Below, piece after piece: positions 43,950 through 55,389 of a stretch of 64,000 nt of DNA. Made by a program: the position numbers and the translations under genes. The notes under the pieces were generated by a model. It saw only the letters and a list, made by a program, of their open reading frames with translations. It did not search any database and was not told the origin of the DNA. Origin of the DNA: Adiantum capillus-veneris (Eukaryota; Streptophyta; Polypodiopsida; Polypodiales; Pteridaceae); contig CM043958.1 in NCBI GenBank assembly GCA_014529385.2, positions 82,767,525 through 82,831,524 of the forward strand, written 5' to 3'. Each line of letters begins with the position of its first letter. The first letter of the stretch is position 1.

Positions 43950-45560
43950 CTTCTCCCTAGCTTCATATCTGCTGCAAGGGATTGGTATAGAGGAGACACA
44001 CAAGGGAAATTTATCCCTGCAAAGATTCTACGACACTTTCCAATCATTCCAAGGATAAAGAGTATGTTCAAGTGCAAGTCTAAAGAAACTTTGATGACAT
44101 GGAATCAAAACACTAGATCCACAGATGATGTGATGCGGGTGCCTGTTGATTCTCTTGCATGGAAGCACATAGAAGAAAGATGGCCTGCATTTAAAGAAGA
44201 ACCTCGTTGTGTCCGTTTTGGTTTGGCAATGGATGAAAGAAACCCATTTGGAATTCCTCGTGGAGCACATGGACTATTTGCTTGGTGAACTATAATTTTC
44301 CACCATGGTTGGCTATCAAGAAGGGCCATCTGCTATTGTCACTAATTGTTCCAGCGAAGTACAAGGTACAAAACATGAATGTTTATTGGAACCACTTATA
44401 GAAGAGCTCCAGATCTTGTGGACAGGGATTGATGTGATTAACATAACCCAACCGGTCGATCTAAAACATGCCCATGTGCAAGGAATTCTCATGTGGACCA
44501 TGCACAATTGGACAGGATTTGGTGTTCAGGTAAGTACTTTGAAACCCATATATATATACATTATGTAGGTGGTGCCTATTCAATGATTGATCCTTTTTGG
44601 TTTCTTCTTTTTGGTTTCAAGGTTTGAGCTACTTGGAAAACCATACATGTCCGCTATGTGGTCCTTGACTTGGCTTTCATCGCTCTGATGATTTGGGCAA
44701 GATAGTGTATGATGAGCATGGATAATTTTTTCCTGAAGGTCATGAGCTACATGGAACAAATATATGTGAACACAACATGCACTCATTCAAAGCAAGTGAT
44801 TGGAAGAACATGTGGCAAGAAACAAGAGAGTTTATGCCACCTAGGATGATGAGACATCCTTTTTTATGACCTTCCATATTGGAGTGACTTGCTTATGAAT
44901 CATTTGCTTGACTCAATGCATATTTTTTTCCTGAAGGTCATGAGCTAAGTGGACCAAATATATTCAAACACAACGTGCACCCATTGAAGGCAAGTGACCG
45001 GAAGAACATGTGGCAAGAAACAAGAGAGTTTATGCCACCTAGGATGATGAGACATCATTTTTTATGACCTTCCATATTGGAGTGACTTGCTTATGAATCA
45101 TTTGCTTGACTCAATGCATATTTTAAAAATGTGAGGGAGATCCTGTGGAAGAACATTAATGGAAAAAGCAAGGTGCATCTAAATGCATTTAGTTGTGTAT
45201 GTGGTGGATGAAGTTGTAGTATCTGGAACGGTCCATTACAGGTAGATGTTCTTCTTGGAGAGATTAGTGAGGATATTAAAAGGGTTCATTTTTCAAAGGG
45301 ATCGTCCTGAGGGTAGCATAATCGAAGGATGGCTTGTGCAAGAGTCTCTTGTTTTTATTGATGAGTTCTTGGATTCAATGGACCCAAGGATTCACCGATT
45401 GTGAAATTCTAAAACAAACACCAAGGCAACTAGGTAGGAGCCACAGGGAAAAGGCATCATGAAGAAGATGGATGTCAAAATACATGAAAAGATTATGATA
45501 TTTTGTATTCTTAACTCAAAAGTAATGCAAAAGTGGATTGAGAAATATGAAGTGGAAAAG
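43950..45560 (+). pseudogene. CACTA (En/Spm) TNP2-type transposase remnant
   Basis: Transposase_21-like blocks in order: RHFPIIPRIKSMFKCKSK, LMTWNQNTRSTDDVMRVPVD, SLAWKHIEERWPAFKEEPRC, VRFGLAMDERNPFGI (all about 44030-44250). Then in a shifted frame NFPPWLAIKKGHLLLSLIVP and LEPLIEELQILWTGIDV. Then HAHVQGILMWTMHNWTGFG, CPLCGP, and near the end RPEGSIIEGWLVQESLVFID (about 45305-45365). Multiple stops and shifts plus a 198-bp internal tandem duplication make it dead. A possible 3' splice site lies at 43961-43962. No CACTA terminal inverted repeats were identified, so element limits are unknown. Confidence 0.85.
44731..45126 (+). repeat. 198-bp tandem duplication inside the CACTA remnant
   Basis: Copies 44731-44928 and 44929-45126 share TCCTGAAGGTCATGAGCTA and AACATGTGGCAAGAAACAAG with few differences. 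The period is 66 codons, so the frame would be preserved. Confidence 0.92.
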
Positions 45561-46246
45561 CAACAATGTTTGGCTGATCGATTGTTGTGGTACTGGCGTT
45601 ACCAATGCGCCCACACCTTCAAGAGAGAGTCCTCCTCTCTCTTCAATATATAGTACACGGTGGGTACACCACATACACCTTGGGGATCACATGAATTTGA
45701 TCCTAGCAAGGTGTACAAGACCAAGGATGGGGCACCAATTATGGATATGGCCAAAAAGGCCATGCATCAGAGGGTGTGCCAGCTTCATAGAGTGTAGTTT
45801 GGGCACTATGTGATGGAGCATTGGGAAAATCAGAATGCGAAGAGAAAGAATTACATTATTCATGCCATTCATAGAGAGTACAAGCAAGTAGAGAAATACA
45901 ATGTAGTCTCCAATGACTGGATCACAGTACTGGTTATTGTGACGATGTCACATCACCGATCTAAAGCACAAGACAAATACAAAGATGATGAGAAAAATCT
46001 GACATAGTTGGATGCAAAGGAGTGGACAGGGATTGCTCAAGAGTAGTAGGAGTGTCCAGACAGGTTTCAAGTTCCACAACAGTAGCAAGCAGCATATGCC
46101 TAGAGTCTGTAGGATCTTCTCATCTTCGGAGTGGAAGCTATAAGACTCTTTGCTATGATTTTGTAAGTATCATACACTATTTAAATAGCATATGTACATA
46201 TGTTTTTCAATCGTTTATCTTATGGTTAAGTGTTTATATTGCAAGA
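45561..46246. other. Intergenic or CACTA-derived DNA
   Basis: Short frames, none recognised. It ends with CAAGA (46242-46246), the left target duplication of Gypsy-A. Confidence 0.5.
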
Positions 46247-46369
46247 TGAAAGGGTGGTGGTAATGTGTGTGATAGTCTCCACCCAACCGTGCTATCTTAT
46301 AGCCTCCCCCTGGCGTACACACTGTCCGGCCATGCCGGTGGCTTTGCCCATAGGAGCCATGTCCTTACA
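46247..46369 (-). repeat. Gypsy-A 3' LTR
   Basis: 123 bp, very short for a gypsy element. On the minus strand TATAAGATA (46293-46301) lies directly beside the CCACCCAACCGTGC block shared with Gypsy-B. The PPT follows at 46370-46387 (minus strand CCAAGGGGGGGGG). Confidence 0.95.
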
Positions 46370-46372
46370 TTA

Positions 46373-46700
46373 CCCCCCCCCTTGGAGAATCGTTTTCATC
46401 CTCAAAAACGAACATAGGAAAATTTTTCTTAAGTGTGCAGACATTCTCCCATGTAGAACCTTCTTCAGGTCTATCTAGCCATTTTACCAACACCTGTCGT
46501 TTGACATGATGTCTGGTGCGAAGCTCATGAGAATCCAAAATTTTTTTGGGTTCATGAGGAATGCTTGGCGGTTCAATAAGGTCAACTAACACATCTGTGT
46601 CAATGAAATTATCATTCTGTCCTAGCTGTTTTCGTAAACGGCTAACATGAAAAACAGGATGAACTCGTGAGTGCTCTGGAAGAGCTAACTTATAGGCCAC
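46373..46700 (-). pseudogene. Gypsy-A integrase C-terminus and chromodomain
   Basis: The minus strand reads YKLALPEHSRVHPVFHVSRL, typical of the post-integrase region, then KILDSHELRTRHHVKRQVLV and KWLDRPEEGSTWENV, a chromodomain that targets integration to modified chromatin. The C-terminus VFEDENDSPRGG is encoded by the PPT itself and reads on into the LTR before stopping. Confidence 0.85.
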
Positions 46701-48290
46701 TTGACCTATTCGTTTGAGAATGGTAAACGGTCCACATTAGCGTGGTGACAGTTTGGAAACGTTGCCCGTCTTCATACTTTCTGAATGCTCCGGAACTTTG
46801 AGAAAAACCTTGTCTCCTTCTTCAAAAAGTAGCAAGACAATGATGCTCATTGGCGTACTTCTTATATCAATCTTGAGCTTGCTTAACATTCTGTCGAGCA
46901 ACTCAAAGCATGTCAAAATGGTCTTGGATAAAGTCCTTCGCTTGTTGTATCTTGTCCTTAGCCAACCCCACCGTAACGGGTGATTTAGGTTGAAATCCAT
47001 ATAAAAGGATAAATGGACTAAACCCTGTAGTCACATGCTTTTAACTATTATAAGAAAATTCCAATATAGGTAAGTAGTCTTCTTAATTGGTTTGCTTCTT
47101 GCTAACGTACGCTTGTAGTATATCCTCTAGCACTTGATTAACTCTTTCGGTTTGACCATCTGTTTTTGGATGATCAACCGTACTTAGACTAAGTTTAGTT
47201 TTCAACTTTTGAAACACAACTCTCCAAAAGTGATTATCGAACTTTCAATCTCTGTTAATGGTACTAGCTGGAAGCCCGTAGAGTCTATATATATGCTTTA
47301 CAAATAGCCGTGCTAATTCCGGTGCTTAATCGTAGTCTTAGTGGGAATGAATCGATCCATCTTTGTGAGACAGTCTACAATTACCCATATGGCATCATGG
47401 CCACAATTTGTAGTAGGTAGTCCTACTACAAAATCCATAGAGATACTCTCCCACTTACCTTCTGGAGTCTCTAAAGGATGTGAAAGGCCACCTACCTTGA
47501 GGCACTCTGCCTTATTAACTTGGTACTATTGGCAGTTTAGTACGTACTCTTAAACATCATGATGTAAGCACGACCAATTGCCGTCGAACTAAGGCATACG
47601 TCTTACAAATACCTGGATGACCAGCACTTGGACTATCGTGAGACTCAAATAAGGTTGGCGCCTAGTTTCTGAGTCCTTTGGCACACATACTCTACCATTG
47701 TCGAGTTAGTAGCCATCATCAATGGAAAAATTCTTCTATCCTTAAGCTCTTCCTGAGTAGGGGTGGAGCTCTGTGTGTTGGAGTTTTTATCTGTGCGTGC
47801 AGTGACATGTTGATCTGGCTGTAGAGAGATATGTGAGTGTGAGGGATCCCTTTTTAAAACTGTACTCCACACTTTAGCAAATGATTGATCTTGTGCACAC
47901 TTGCCACGTAATGATTCCAAAAATCCACTCTTTATTTCCGTGAAAGCAAGTGAATTAATCTAAGGTATCCGACTTAGCTGTATGACCATGCAAGTTCATT
48001 TGAGTAGTAAACCATTTGATAGTCTTGTGGTCAAAACCTACTGCAAACTCGGCACCATATAAATAGTGTCACCACTTTCGTAAAGCGTGATTTATGGCAT
48101 AGAAATCTCTCAAATAGACATAATAATTCTGTTGAGCTCTATCTAACTTTTTACTTTTCAAAGGCTATAGGTCTTCCCTCCTGGAGAAGTACCACACCAA
48201 TTGCTTTATCACTAGCATCAATCTCTACCACAAACGGCTTAAGTGGGTCAACAATTGCTAGGATGGGAGCAGTGGCTATATCTACCTTGA
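46701..48290 (-). pseudogene. Gypsy-A RNase H and integrase
   Basis: RNase H is seen near 48190-48245 (KPFVVEIDASDKAIGVVLL). The integrase core is near 47340-47460 (KWESISMDFVVGLPTT, HDAIWVIVDCLTKMDRFIPT), with VLEDILQAYVS downstream. Many stops and frameshifts. Confidence 0.8.
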
Positions 48291-48291
48291 G

Positions 48292-49524
48292 CTATTCAAA
48301 ACTGCGTTTTTGGGCCTCTTCCCAAGAAAAGGTCTTACCTTTTGCTTTAAGTTGATCCGTCATAGGAACAACGATTTTGGCATAATCACGGATATATTGT
48401 CGATAAAATCCAGCCATGTCTAAGAATATTCGAAGCTCCTCAATCGTGTTGGGATGTGGCCATCGAAGATTGGCAGCGACCTTGTCAGTGTCCATCTTGA
48501 TGCCAGAATAAGAGATCAAATGACCGAGGTAATGTATCTCTGTTTTAAAGAAATCACACTTGCTTTGCTTAGCATACAACACCTGAGCTCGTAGCTGTTC
48601 GAACACTAATCGTCGTAAGTGTTTTATGTGTTCATCTTCAGTCTTACTGTAAATGAGAACGTCATTAAAAAAAACCACAACAAATTTTCCAAGATAGGGA
48701 CGTAAGTCACTATCCATGAGTGTCATAAATGTAGCTGGAGCATTGGTTAAACCAAAAGTCATAACCAAAAATTCAAAATGCCCGAACCGTGTTCTAAAGG
48801 TAGTTTCGGAGATACCTTGCAAAAGGATACGCACCTGGTGGTATCCTGAACGAAGATCTATCTTTGTATAGTATCTTGCCCCATGGAGTTGATCAAACAA
48901 CTCATCCACTCTTGGAAGAGGATACTTGTTCTTGATGATTATGGAGTTTAATCCACAATAATCTACGCACATGCGCATAGTACCATCTTTCTTTTTTACC
49001 AATAGAATTGGTGATGCCCAAGGCGAAGTGCTAGGTCTAATGAAACCACGGGTGAGGTAGTCAGCCAACTGACTCTCAACCTCCTTGGATTCTTTAGCAC
49101 TCATACGATAAGGTGGTTTACTCACCGGTTTAGTGCCTGGCAAGATATCTATGCCATGCCGCACATCACGTGTAGAGGGTAAACCCGGTGGTAACTCACT
49201 TGAGAATACATGACTATACTCCGTGAGTAAGTGAGTCAGCTTTTTCCGTGCAAAAGGAGAAAGTAAACTAAAGTTATGCTGGGATGGAGAATCTTGTAAT
49301 TCCTTTAATGTTTGTTTTACAATAGTTGCACGTTGCTCTATAGATTTAAAATTAAGAGCACTTTGCTCATTAGATTTGTTAACACTTTGCTTATCATTAG
49401 AATTCATTGCACTTAGCATACCATTACTAGAATTCACCGCACTTTGCTCTTGAGAATTCACAAGACTTGGAGACAAGCATCTATTAAATATGCTTTGTGC
49501 ATAATAGAAAGCTCGGCTGTACAT
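48292..49524 (-). pseudogene. Gypsy-A reverse transcriptase
   Basis: 410 open codons. RT blocks: HGIDILPGTKPVSKPPYRMS, LLVKKKDGTMRMCVDY, KIDLRSGYHQVRI, TFRTRFGHFEFLVMTFGLTN, then VVVFFNDVLIYSKT, where the first catalytic Asp of the xxDD motif is Asn, which should abolish polymerase activity. HYLGHLISYSGIKMDTDKV and WPHPNTIEELRIFLDMAGFY follow. Confidence 0.92.
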
Positions 49525-49559
49525 ATAAGAGGTGCATATGGTATATTTTTCTCACCAAG

Positions 49560-50135
49560 CAAGAGCACATGTTTACCATTGTCCATAAAAGATAAGGAGT
49601 TGTGTCATAACTAGTGTGCAATGTGTTTCCTAAACCATGCAGCCACTCCGTCCTAAAACTACATCAGCACGGTCCATATACTTCTTTATCATTGCCAATC
49701 ATCTTCTCCACCACATACTTTTGGGAGTAGGGAGTTTGTGTAAGCTTTAATTTCTTGACTAGCTTATAGTTCAAGAAGTTATGAGTTGCACCATCATCCA
49801 CTAAAATACGAAGACGTTTTTCATTAATAGTGCCATGCAGCGATCCAAATCATGGGGGCCAAAGGTGGGCTGCCACATTGAAGTAGGCATGCAACACTTG
49901 TGCTTTTCTTCCATATGAAGAACCTCTATAGCACAATATTTAGGAGATGAATCTAATGTGAAGCGTTGCACCATGTGCATGGCCTTTTCTTTGCCTTGCA
50001 AAAGAGAACAATCTTCTTGTTATGTTGGTTTGAAAGACATCTAAAACACCAATTGTGTTTCTTTGCAGGCTCAAAATCAGCAGTGCTAAGAGACCCACAT
50101 GGAGTATCTCGTGATTGCTTAGGCTTCTTAGCCTC
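49560..50135 (-). pseudogene. Gypsy-A protease and Gag zinc region
   Basis: The protease motif reads VDDGATHNFL near 49772-49801 (Ser of D-S-G changed to Asp). Upstream, CFRCLSNQH with a following FC (about 50003-50065) is a distorted CCHC knuckle with widened spacing. Frames are interrupted by stops. Confidence 0.7.
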
Positions 50136-50887
50136 TTATGGGCGTGGAGAGATAGATTGTCTCTTATTCCTCTTGGAACGTGGGAGAGATCTACCTCGCC
50201 ATTGGCTCTTAGCCACATTGATCTTAGCAAAATTATTATTAGAGTAGGGAATATTTTCCTTCCTCTCTTGGTCATCATCATATCTTTGGGCATGACCGAT
50301 GGCTTCTTCTAAAGTTTTTGGATGTTGGGTCTTGACATGAAGATGATAGTCTTTGTCAAGACCCCTATTAAAACCCCGTATCTTTTGGAATTCATCTAGA
50401 CCTTTTAGTTTTAATATGATTCCTCGATACTTTGAAAGGTATTGTGTGAGAGAGAGGCCACCCATGCGGCATGCATCCCATGCTAACCAATTCTTATCTT
50501 CTCCATTGGAGTTCAAAAACTCTTTGGAAAAAGAAGCTTGAAACGCAGCCCAAGACAGAGGACGAGCATCTATTAGAAATGTCATCCACCACTTATAGGC
50601 CTTGTCTTTAAAAGATTGACTTTTTTCCACAGCCGTATTTATATTCGGGGTGTGTCTCAATCTATGAATATCACTCCATTTGTGTAAGAACGTATTGACT
50701 GTATCCTTGTTGTGATCACGGTCTTCCCCGTGAAACTCGGGAATGGTGATATTCTTAAGTAATGCATTGCTACCTTCTGAATCTTTTGAAGCACTTGTCT
50801 CTTGGACTCCTTGAGTTGTGCAAGCTTGTTCCCTTGAACCGTGCCACTTGTGGCTCCTTGAGCCGTCTGTGAATTCATGAATTTCAC
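50136..50887 (-). pseudogene. Gypsy-A gag (capsid)
   Basis: Retrotransposon Gag domain: DKAYKWWMTFLIDARPLSWA, FQASFSKEFLNSNGEDK, LSLTQYLSKYRGIILKLKGL. A frameshift near 50660 separates the N-terminal part (50657-50887). Confidence 0.85.
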
Positions 50888-51722
50888 AAGTAGCTCTGTA
50901 AGATTTGTAACATTTACATTGAGTGCAGAGAGGTTGCGTTCAAGTACGCTTTGGCATCCATGGTGCCTTGATTTTGATAGATATCCTCAATGGCCATGGT
51001 ACTGGTAAACACACACTAATATAAAGAGAGAAAAAAAAATTCAACTTGTACCTTGTGAAATTGAAGTCTGTGTTTTTTATGCTCCACGATTTGCGTTGCA
51101 TGCGAACCTTGCCTTGCAAAAACTGTAGCACTTCACGTGTCGTTCATCATAAGAACACCTTTGTTGATTCTTCACAAAAACTCCTTGTTTTGTGAAGGCT
51201 TTTGTTCACTTTGAAGCTACCTCCTTGAGTAAAAAAGAGTTTTTGGAGAAAAACTTGCCTTCCTCCAAAAAGTGAAAAGGAAGGGTGGAACTACTTCCTT
51301 GAAGTTTGAAGCTTTCCCTTTCCTTTTAGCTTTCTTTTCAACACAAGTTTGCTATTTTTCCTTGTTATACACAACAAGGGTCAATAAATTGATGGTAAAG
51401 TGTTGGCCTCTTATCCTCATTGGGTGGGTTCAACCCTCTTTCATGCAAGGGTTAAGCGGCCTTCCTATGCGCGTAGCCAACGGTGCCGATGAAAGCCTTT
51501 GGAGACTCAGTACCGTAGAGTGCTATTCGAGTTTGCCTTGGTCGCCCACCTTAGTTCTGCGTTGTTGGGGGACGTAGGTGGGGGTGGGCTGTCTATGTTT
51601 GTCTACGTATGCTGTGCGCCTTCTTTTTGCTGCACAGCGAAGACGTCCCTGTCTACGGATCTTGGGAGAGAAGCAACACATCGCATGCACATGCAACATG
51701 CTTTTCCCCTTTCCCAAAAATA
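50888..51722 (-). other. Gypsy-A 5' leader
   Basis: Non-coding leader, homologous to 1-492 at the left window end. No separate gene seen. Confidence 0.7.
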
Positions 51723-51734
51723 GCTCGGATACCA
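51723..51734 (-). other. Gypsy-A primer binding site (iMet-like)
   Basis: The minus strand reads TGGTATCCGAGC, one base different from the initiator-Met PBS. It lies one base from the LTR. Confidence 0.75.
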
Positions 51735-51735
51735 G

Positions 51736-51858
51736 TGAAAGGGTGGTGGTAATACGTGTGCTAGTTTCCACCCAACCGTGCTATCTTATAGCCTCCCCAT
51801 AGCGCACACAATGTTCACCCGTGCTGGTGGCCTTGCCCGTAGGACCCATGTCCTTACA
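51736..51858 (-). repeat. Gypsy-A 5' LTR
   Basis: 123 bp, about 88% identical to 46247-46369, followed by CAAGA. Confidence 0.95.
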
Positions 51859-53497
51859 CAAGAGCTTGCCATGAAGCATCCTCTGAAGCATGGACTATCA
51901 ACTCTCTACACAGCCGTGCTATCTTATAACCTCACTGTAACATTTAATGGCCTAAAAACTTGTGTGTAGCGGAAATTAGCATGAACATAGTGGGCATTTC
52001 ATTAGAATAGATTCCTAATGAGAATTACAAGAGTGCTTGGGTGGAGAGAGCAATAAAAAGCATAACACCTAGTTAGATAGCATGAACAATACTTTCAAAA
52101 GAGAGAGAAATTAAGCTATTGACAACAGTTGAGGACCGGATTTACATGAAAGCCGGCCTCCCCTCCAAAAGGCTTTGTATTATGGTTTCTCCCATCAAGA
52201 GAGACATTGTACAATACAATTCTTTGTGTTCCTTCAAGACTAGCTAGTGCAATGAAGATGAAAGCTTCATGCACGAAGCAAAACACTTATCAAACACAAC
52301 ATCAATTCTCCCCGGTCTCGGACCCAAGACCTCACACACCTTTGAAGATGGTGAGAGCTAGCAGGGTATGAGAGTAGATTGAGAGGAAGTAGGAGTATTC
52401 TTACGAGAAAGATGTACATCTCCTCACATAATCACTCATATTAGCATAGATTAGCTTAGTAATTAGCATGGTAGAGGAGATGAGCATGCATTGAAGCTTG
52501 GCTCTTGGTTGGATTTGCATCACAAAGCCAAGAGTTGTTGGTGTAGGCCTCCCTTCTCACAAGCTTGGAGTAGGTGATAAGATTTCCATTAAAGCTTGAG
52601 AAGGAGAGAGAGTCTTCTTTACTTCACACATGCGATTGTGTGAGTGTGTGTGTGATAATGCCTTTCAAAAATCAGCCCCCTCTCTCTCTTGGTCGACCCC
52701 TCTTGCTATTTTCTCATGCTACCCTCTCATTGGACCTCCCCAGGGCTAGCCAATGACAATTAAGCAGCATAAGTGATAGCCTTCTGACATGTGTCCCCCT
52801 TTCCCCTTTTGTGAGAGATTTAGGTAATTTAATAATTCAACTAAACTCTCATTGGACCCCTTTGCCTCCTGGCCAATAGGAATCAGGCAAGCCATTGGGC
52901 TGCTGAATGCTCATTGGTCCCCTTGGGAGTTGTCCAATAGTCTTCTAGAGGGCTTAATTCTCATTGGTTCTTTTATTAAGTGTTTTTAAATTGATTAAAC
53001 TAAATTTACTCTAGCCTAATTCTCATTGGTCCACCTCCAAGGTCATCCAATAGGAATTGGGTACACCTTGTGGGCATCTAGGCTAGGGAGTTGACATCAT
53101 GTGTCCCTCATTTCCTTTGTGTAAAGGGAGCTTGTGTGTGTGTGTGACTTCCTCTCTCATCCCCTACAAGCAAGGCTCTCCCCCTCCTAAGTAGGGATTT
53201 GTAAAGACTTTTTTGACACACACAAGGCATCCAATTCCCCCATGGTTGACCTTTGGACACAACCTTTGAATTTTGAAACCTTAGCATTTTGGAAGTCTTA
53301 ATGGGCTGAACCTTAGGGTCTTTTTTGCCCATTGTTGCACATGGCTCTTTTGCAGATGGCCCCCCCTTTGGATCCCTGGCCCGTCTGCTAGCTTAACCAA
53401 TATTCTAACTTTTTCTCCCCTAGCACTTCCCCATATTAAATGATTAGTTTAACATGAGAAAATCATTTAGGAGAATTATATATTGATTATTATGATA
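51859..53497 (-). other. Non-coding DNA, probably including the Gypsy-C 3' LTR
   Basis: No gene seen. The right end at 53497 directly abuts the Gypsy-C PPT and reads TATC on the minus strand where TGTC would be expected, so it is a plausible LTR start with one mutation. The left LTR limit could not be found. A family A LTR-like scrap (CCGTGCTATCTTATAACCTC) lies near 51916. Within it, 52720-53065 carries about five CTCATTGG words, often paired with CCAATAG, giving an array of CCAAT boxes on the minus strand. Confidence 0.45.
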
Positions 53498-53852
53498 TTA
53501 CCTCTCTCTTGAAATCATAGTCGTCCTCGACTATGGTGTAGAGAAGATAAAGCATATTCATGAGTCCTTTTCTTAGCGGGTAGAGGATCCCTATGTTACC
53601 CTATGACATCATTCCACAATGGATGACTAGTCCATTTGGTGCTTGAGAGCCTGAGGCTGCCGCAAGCATGTCTGCCCATTAGTCCTATCAATCTTCCATA
53701 GTAGAGTGACAATCTCTACTTGGTGTTTGGGAGATGTCGTCTCCGCAAACTTGATCTAAGCATGCATACTACTTCATTTTTGTGCACAATAAAGAAAAAG
53801 AGAGTTTTATAAGACAAAAAATTTGTTCATTTTTAACATTTTGTACATTTGC

Positions 53853-54266
53853 TTACTCTTGGGAAGCATTGTAAGCATTGCCAAGGTTTAGGTTATCCTT
53901 TAATTGTATGCCTTGCATCCATCTAGCATCTTCAAAAGGATAATTCTTAAACTTAATAAGATATTGTCGGATAGTCTTACCGTCTCTTAGTACCTTGTCT
54001 TCATGTCGGAGAATGGACTCAGGCTGCAACACCTCTTCTTGGTCCTCGATCTCCGGTGGGTCTTCAATAGTTGGTTCTCGAGGTGGCTCTCCTTTGTAAG
54101 GCTTTAATAGGCTCACATGGAAAGCATTTTGTATGAGCCAATGATTGGGCAACTTGAGTTGATAGGCCATCTCATTGATTGGCCTAGGAATCTGGAAGGG
54201 ACCATAGTACCTTTTTGCTAGTTTAGCATAGTACTTTTGGTGTCCCGTAGGATTCTTGCCCGTCAT
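53853..54266 (-). pseudogene. Gypsy-C integrase C-terminus and chromodomain
   Basis: KYYAKLAKRYYGPFQIPRPI and LPNHWLIQNAFHVSLLKPYK match the post-integrase region. PESILRHEDKVLRDGKTIRQ and YLIKFKNYPFEDARWMQ is a chromodomain with the usual Trp-for-aromatic-cage pattern (ARWM). Open over 137 codons. Confidence 0.85.
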
Positions 54267-55147
54267 GTGCCTTAATCAAGCCTTGGGGAATTTTAATAAG
54301 ACCCAATCATTTTCTTTAAAGGCTTGGGCTCTTCTATGCTTGTCAGCAGCAGCCTTTTGCCTTTGTTGTGAGATAGAGATAGCATTCTTGTACGTCTCGG
54401 CTATACTCATCTGCAGCGAAGATCTTTCCATGTACCTTAAGTAGCAAGGGACTTTTTGATCTTCCCTCAATTACCTCGAAAGGTGATTTTCCCGTGGAAG
54501 TATGTACAGTGTTATTGTAAGCATACTCCACTAAGGGTAAGTACTTCTCCCATTGGGATCTTTTTTAGCCTTGTCCCTAAATTCTCTAAGAGACCCTTCC
54601 AGAAATTACTGGTCATTCTAGGATCTCTATCCGACACTATGGACATTGGCAAGCCATGGTACTTGAAAATTTGTGAAATGAAGAGGGTTGCCATTTGATG
54701 GGCTTTGATAGTCTTTTTGACAGGTATAAAATGAGCTTGTTTACTGAACCTGTCTACTGTCGTCCATATTCCCGTATTCCCATGGATAGACTTAGGCAAT
54801 CCAAAGATAAAATCCATGGATATGCTCTCCCATGGTGAATTAGGGATTGGCAAGGGTTGAAGCAATCCAAGTTGCTTCCCTCTATCAAATTTTGTCTTTT
54901 GGCATATCACACATTTAGAAACATACTCTTGTATGTTCACTTTCATGGTAGGCCAATAGAAATATGTTTCAATTCCCTTGAAGGTAGACTGAATCCCTCT
55001 ATGCCCCGCATAAGGTGGAGCATGAGATTCATACATTACTTTCTCACGTAGTGAGTTAGTAACACATAGTCTATTGCCATAGAGAAGATAACCATCTTGT
55101 AAAGTAAATGGTTCTTCTTTCTTCCCTAATGCAAGGGCTGAAATCAC
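54267..55147 (-). pseudogene. Gypsy-C integrase
   Basis: H2C2 zinc domain HAPPYAGHRGIQSTFKGIET with CVICQKTKFDRGKQLGLLQP. Core SISMDFIFGLPKSIHG, TTVDRFSKQAHFIPVKKTIK, SDRDPRMTSNFWKGLLENLG (about 54530-54960). A frameshift near 54565 and a further break near 54450 separate the C-terminal part (VEYAYNNTVHTSTGKSPFEV). Copia-2 interrupts the gene at 55147. Confidence 0.9.
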
Positions 55148-55374
55148 TGTTACCATATACATGTGGTAGTGATGTGTGTGAACACACTAGGACCGCCGGG
55201 GCATTTTTTCCCTCTTTAGGAGGTTTTTTCCCCCGTGCATTGTATATACGCCCATCACTCTAGGGCTATCTATCTTTCCATTGCACACTAAGTAACACAC
55301 TCTCTATTGTGTGCCTTGAGCTTCCTTCGTCTTCTCCAAGCTGTGTGTGTTTCTCTGCAACCCTAATTCCAACA
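55148..55374 (+). repeat. Copia-2 5' LTR
   Basis: 227 bp. TATATA at 55243-55248 is the likely core promoter. No difference seen from the 3' LTR. Confidence 0.96.
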
Positions 55375-55376
55375 AT

Positions 55377-55389
55377 TGGTATCAGAGCA
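55377..55389 (+). other. Copia-2 primer binding site (tRNA-iMet)
   Basis: TGGTATCAGAGCA, two bases after the LTR. Confidence 0.9.

Larger units (their letters stand above)
46247..51858 (-). mobile_element. Gypsy-A: complete short-LTR chromodomain Ty3/gypsy element
   Basis: A 5612-bp minus-strand element with two 123-bp LTRs (plus strand TGAAAGGG...CCTTACA), a perfect TSD CAAGA (46242-46246, 51859-51863), an iMet-like PBS and a G-rich PPT. Domain order along the minus strand is gag, protease, RT, RNase H, integrase, chromodomain, as in chromoviruses. The LTRs differ at roughly 14 of 123 positions, so this is an old insertion. Stops and frameshifts are present throughout. RT has FFND in place of the catalytic xxDD motif. 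1-606/17280-17302 is a second copy of the family. Confidence 0.95.
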
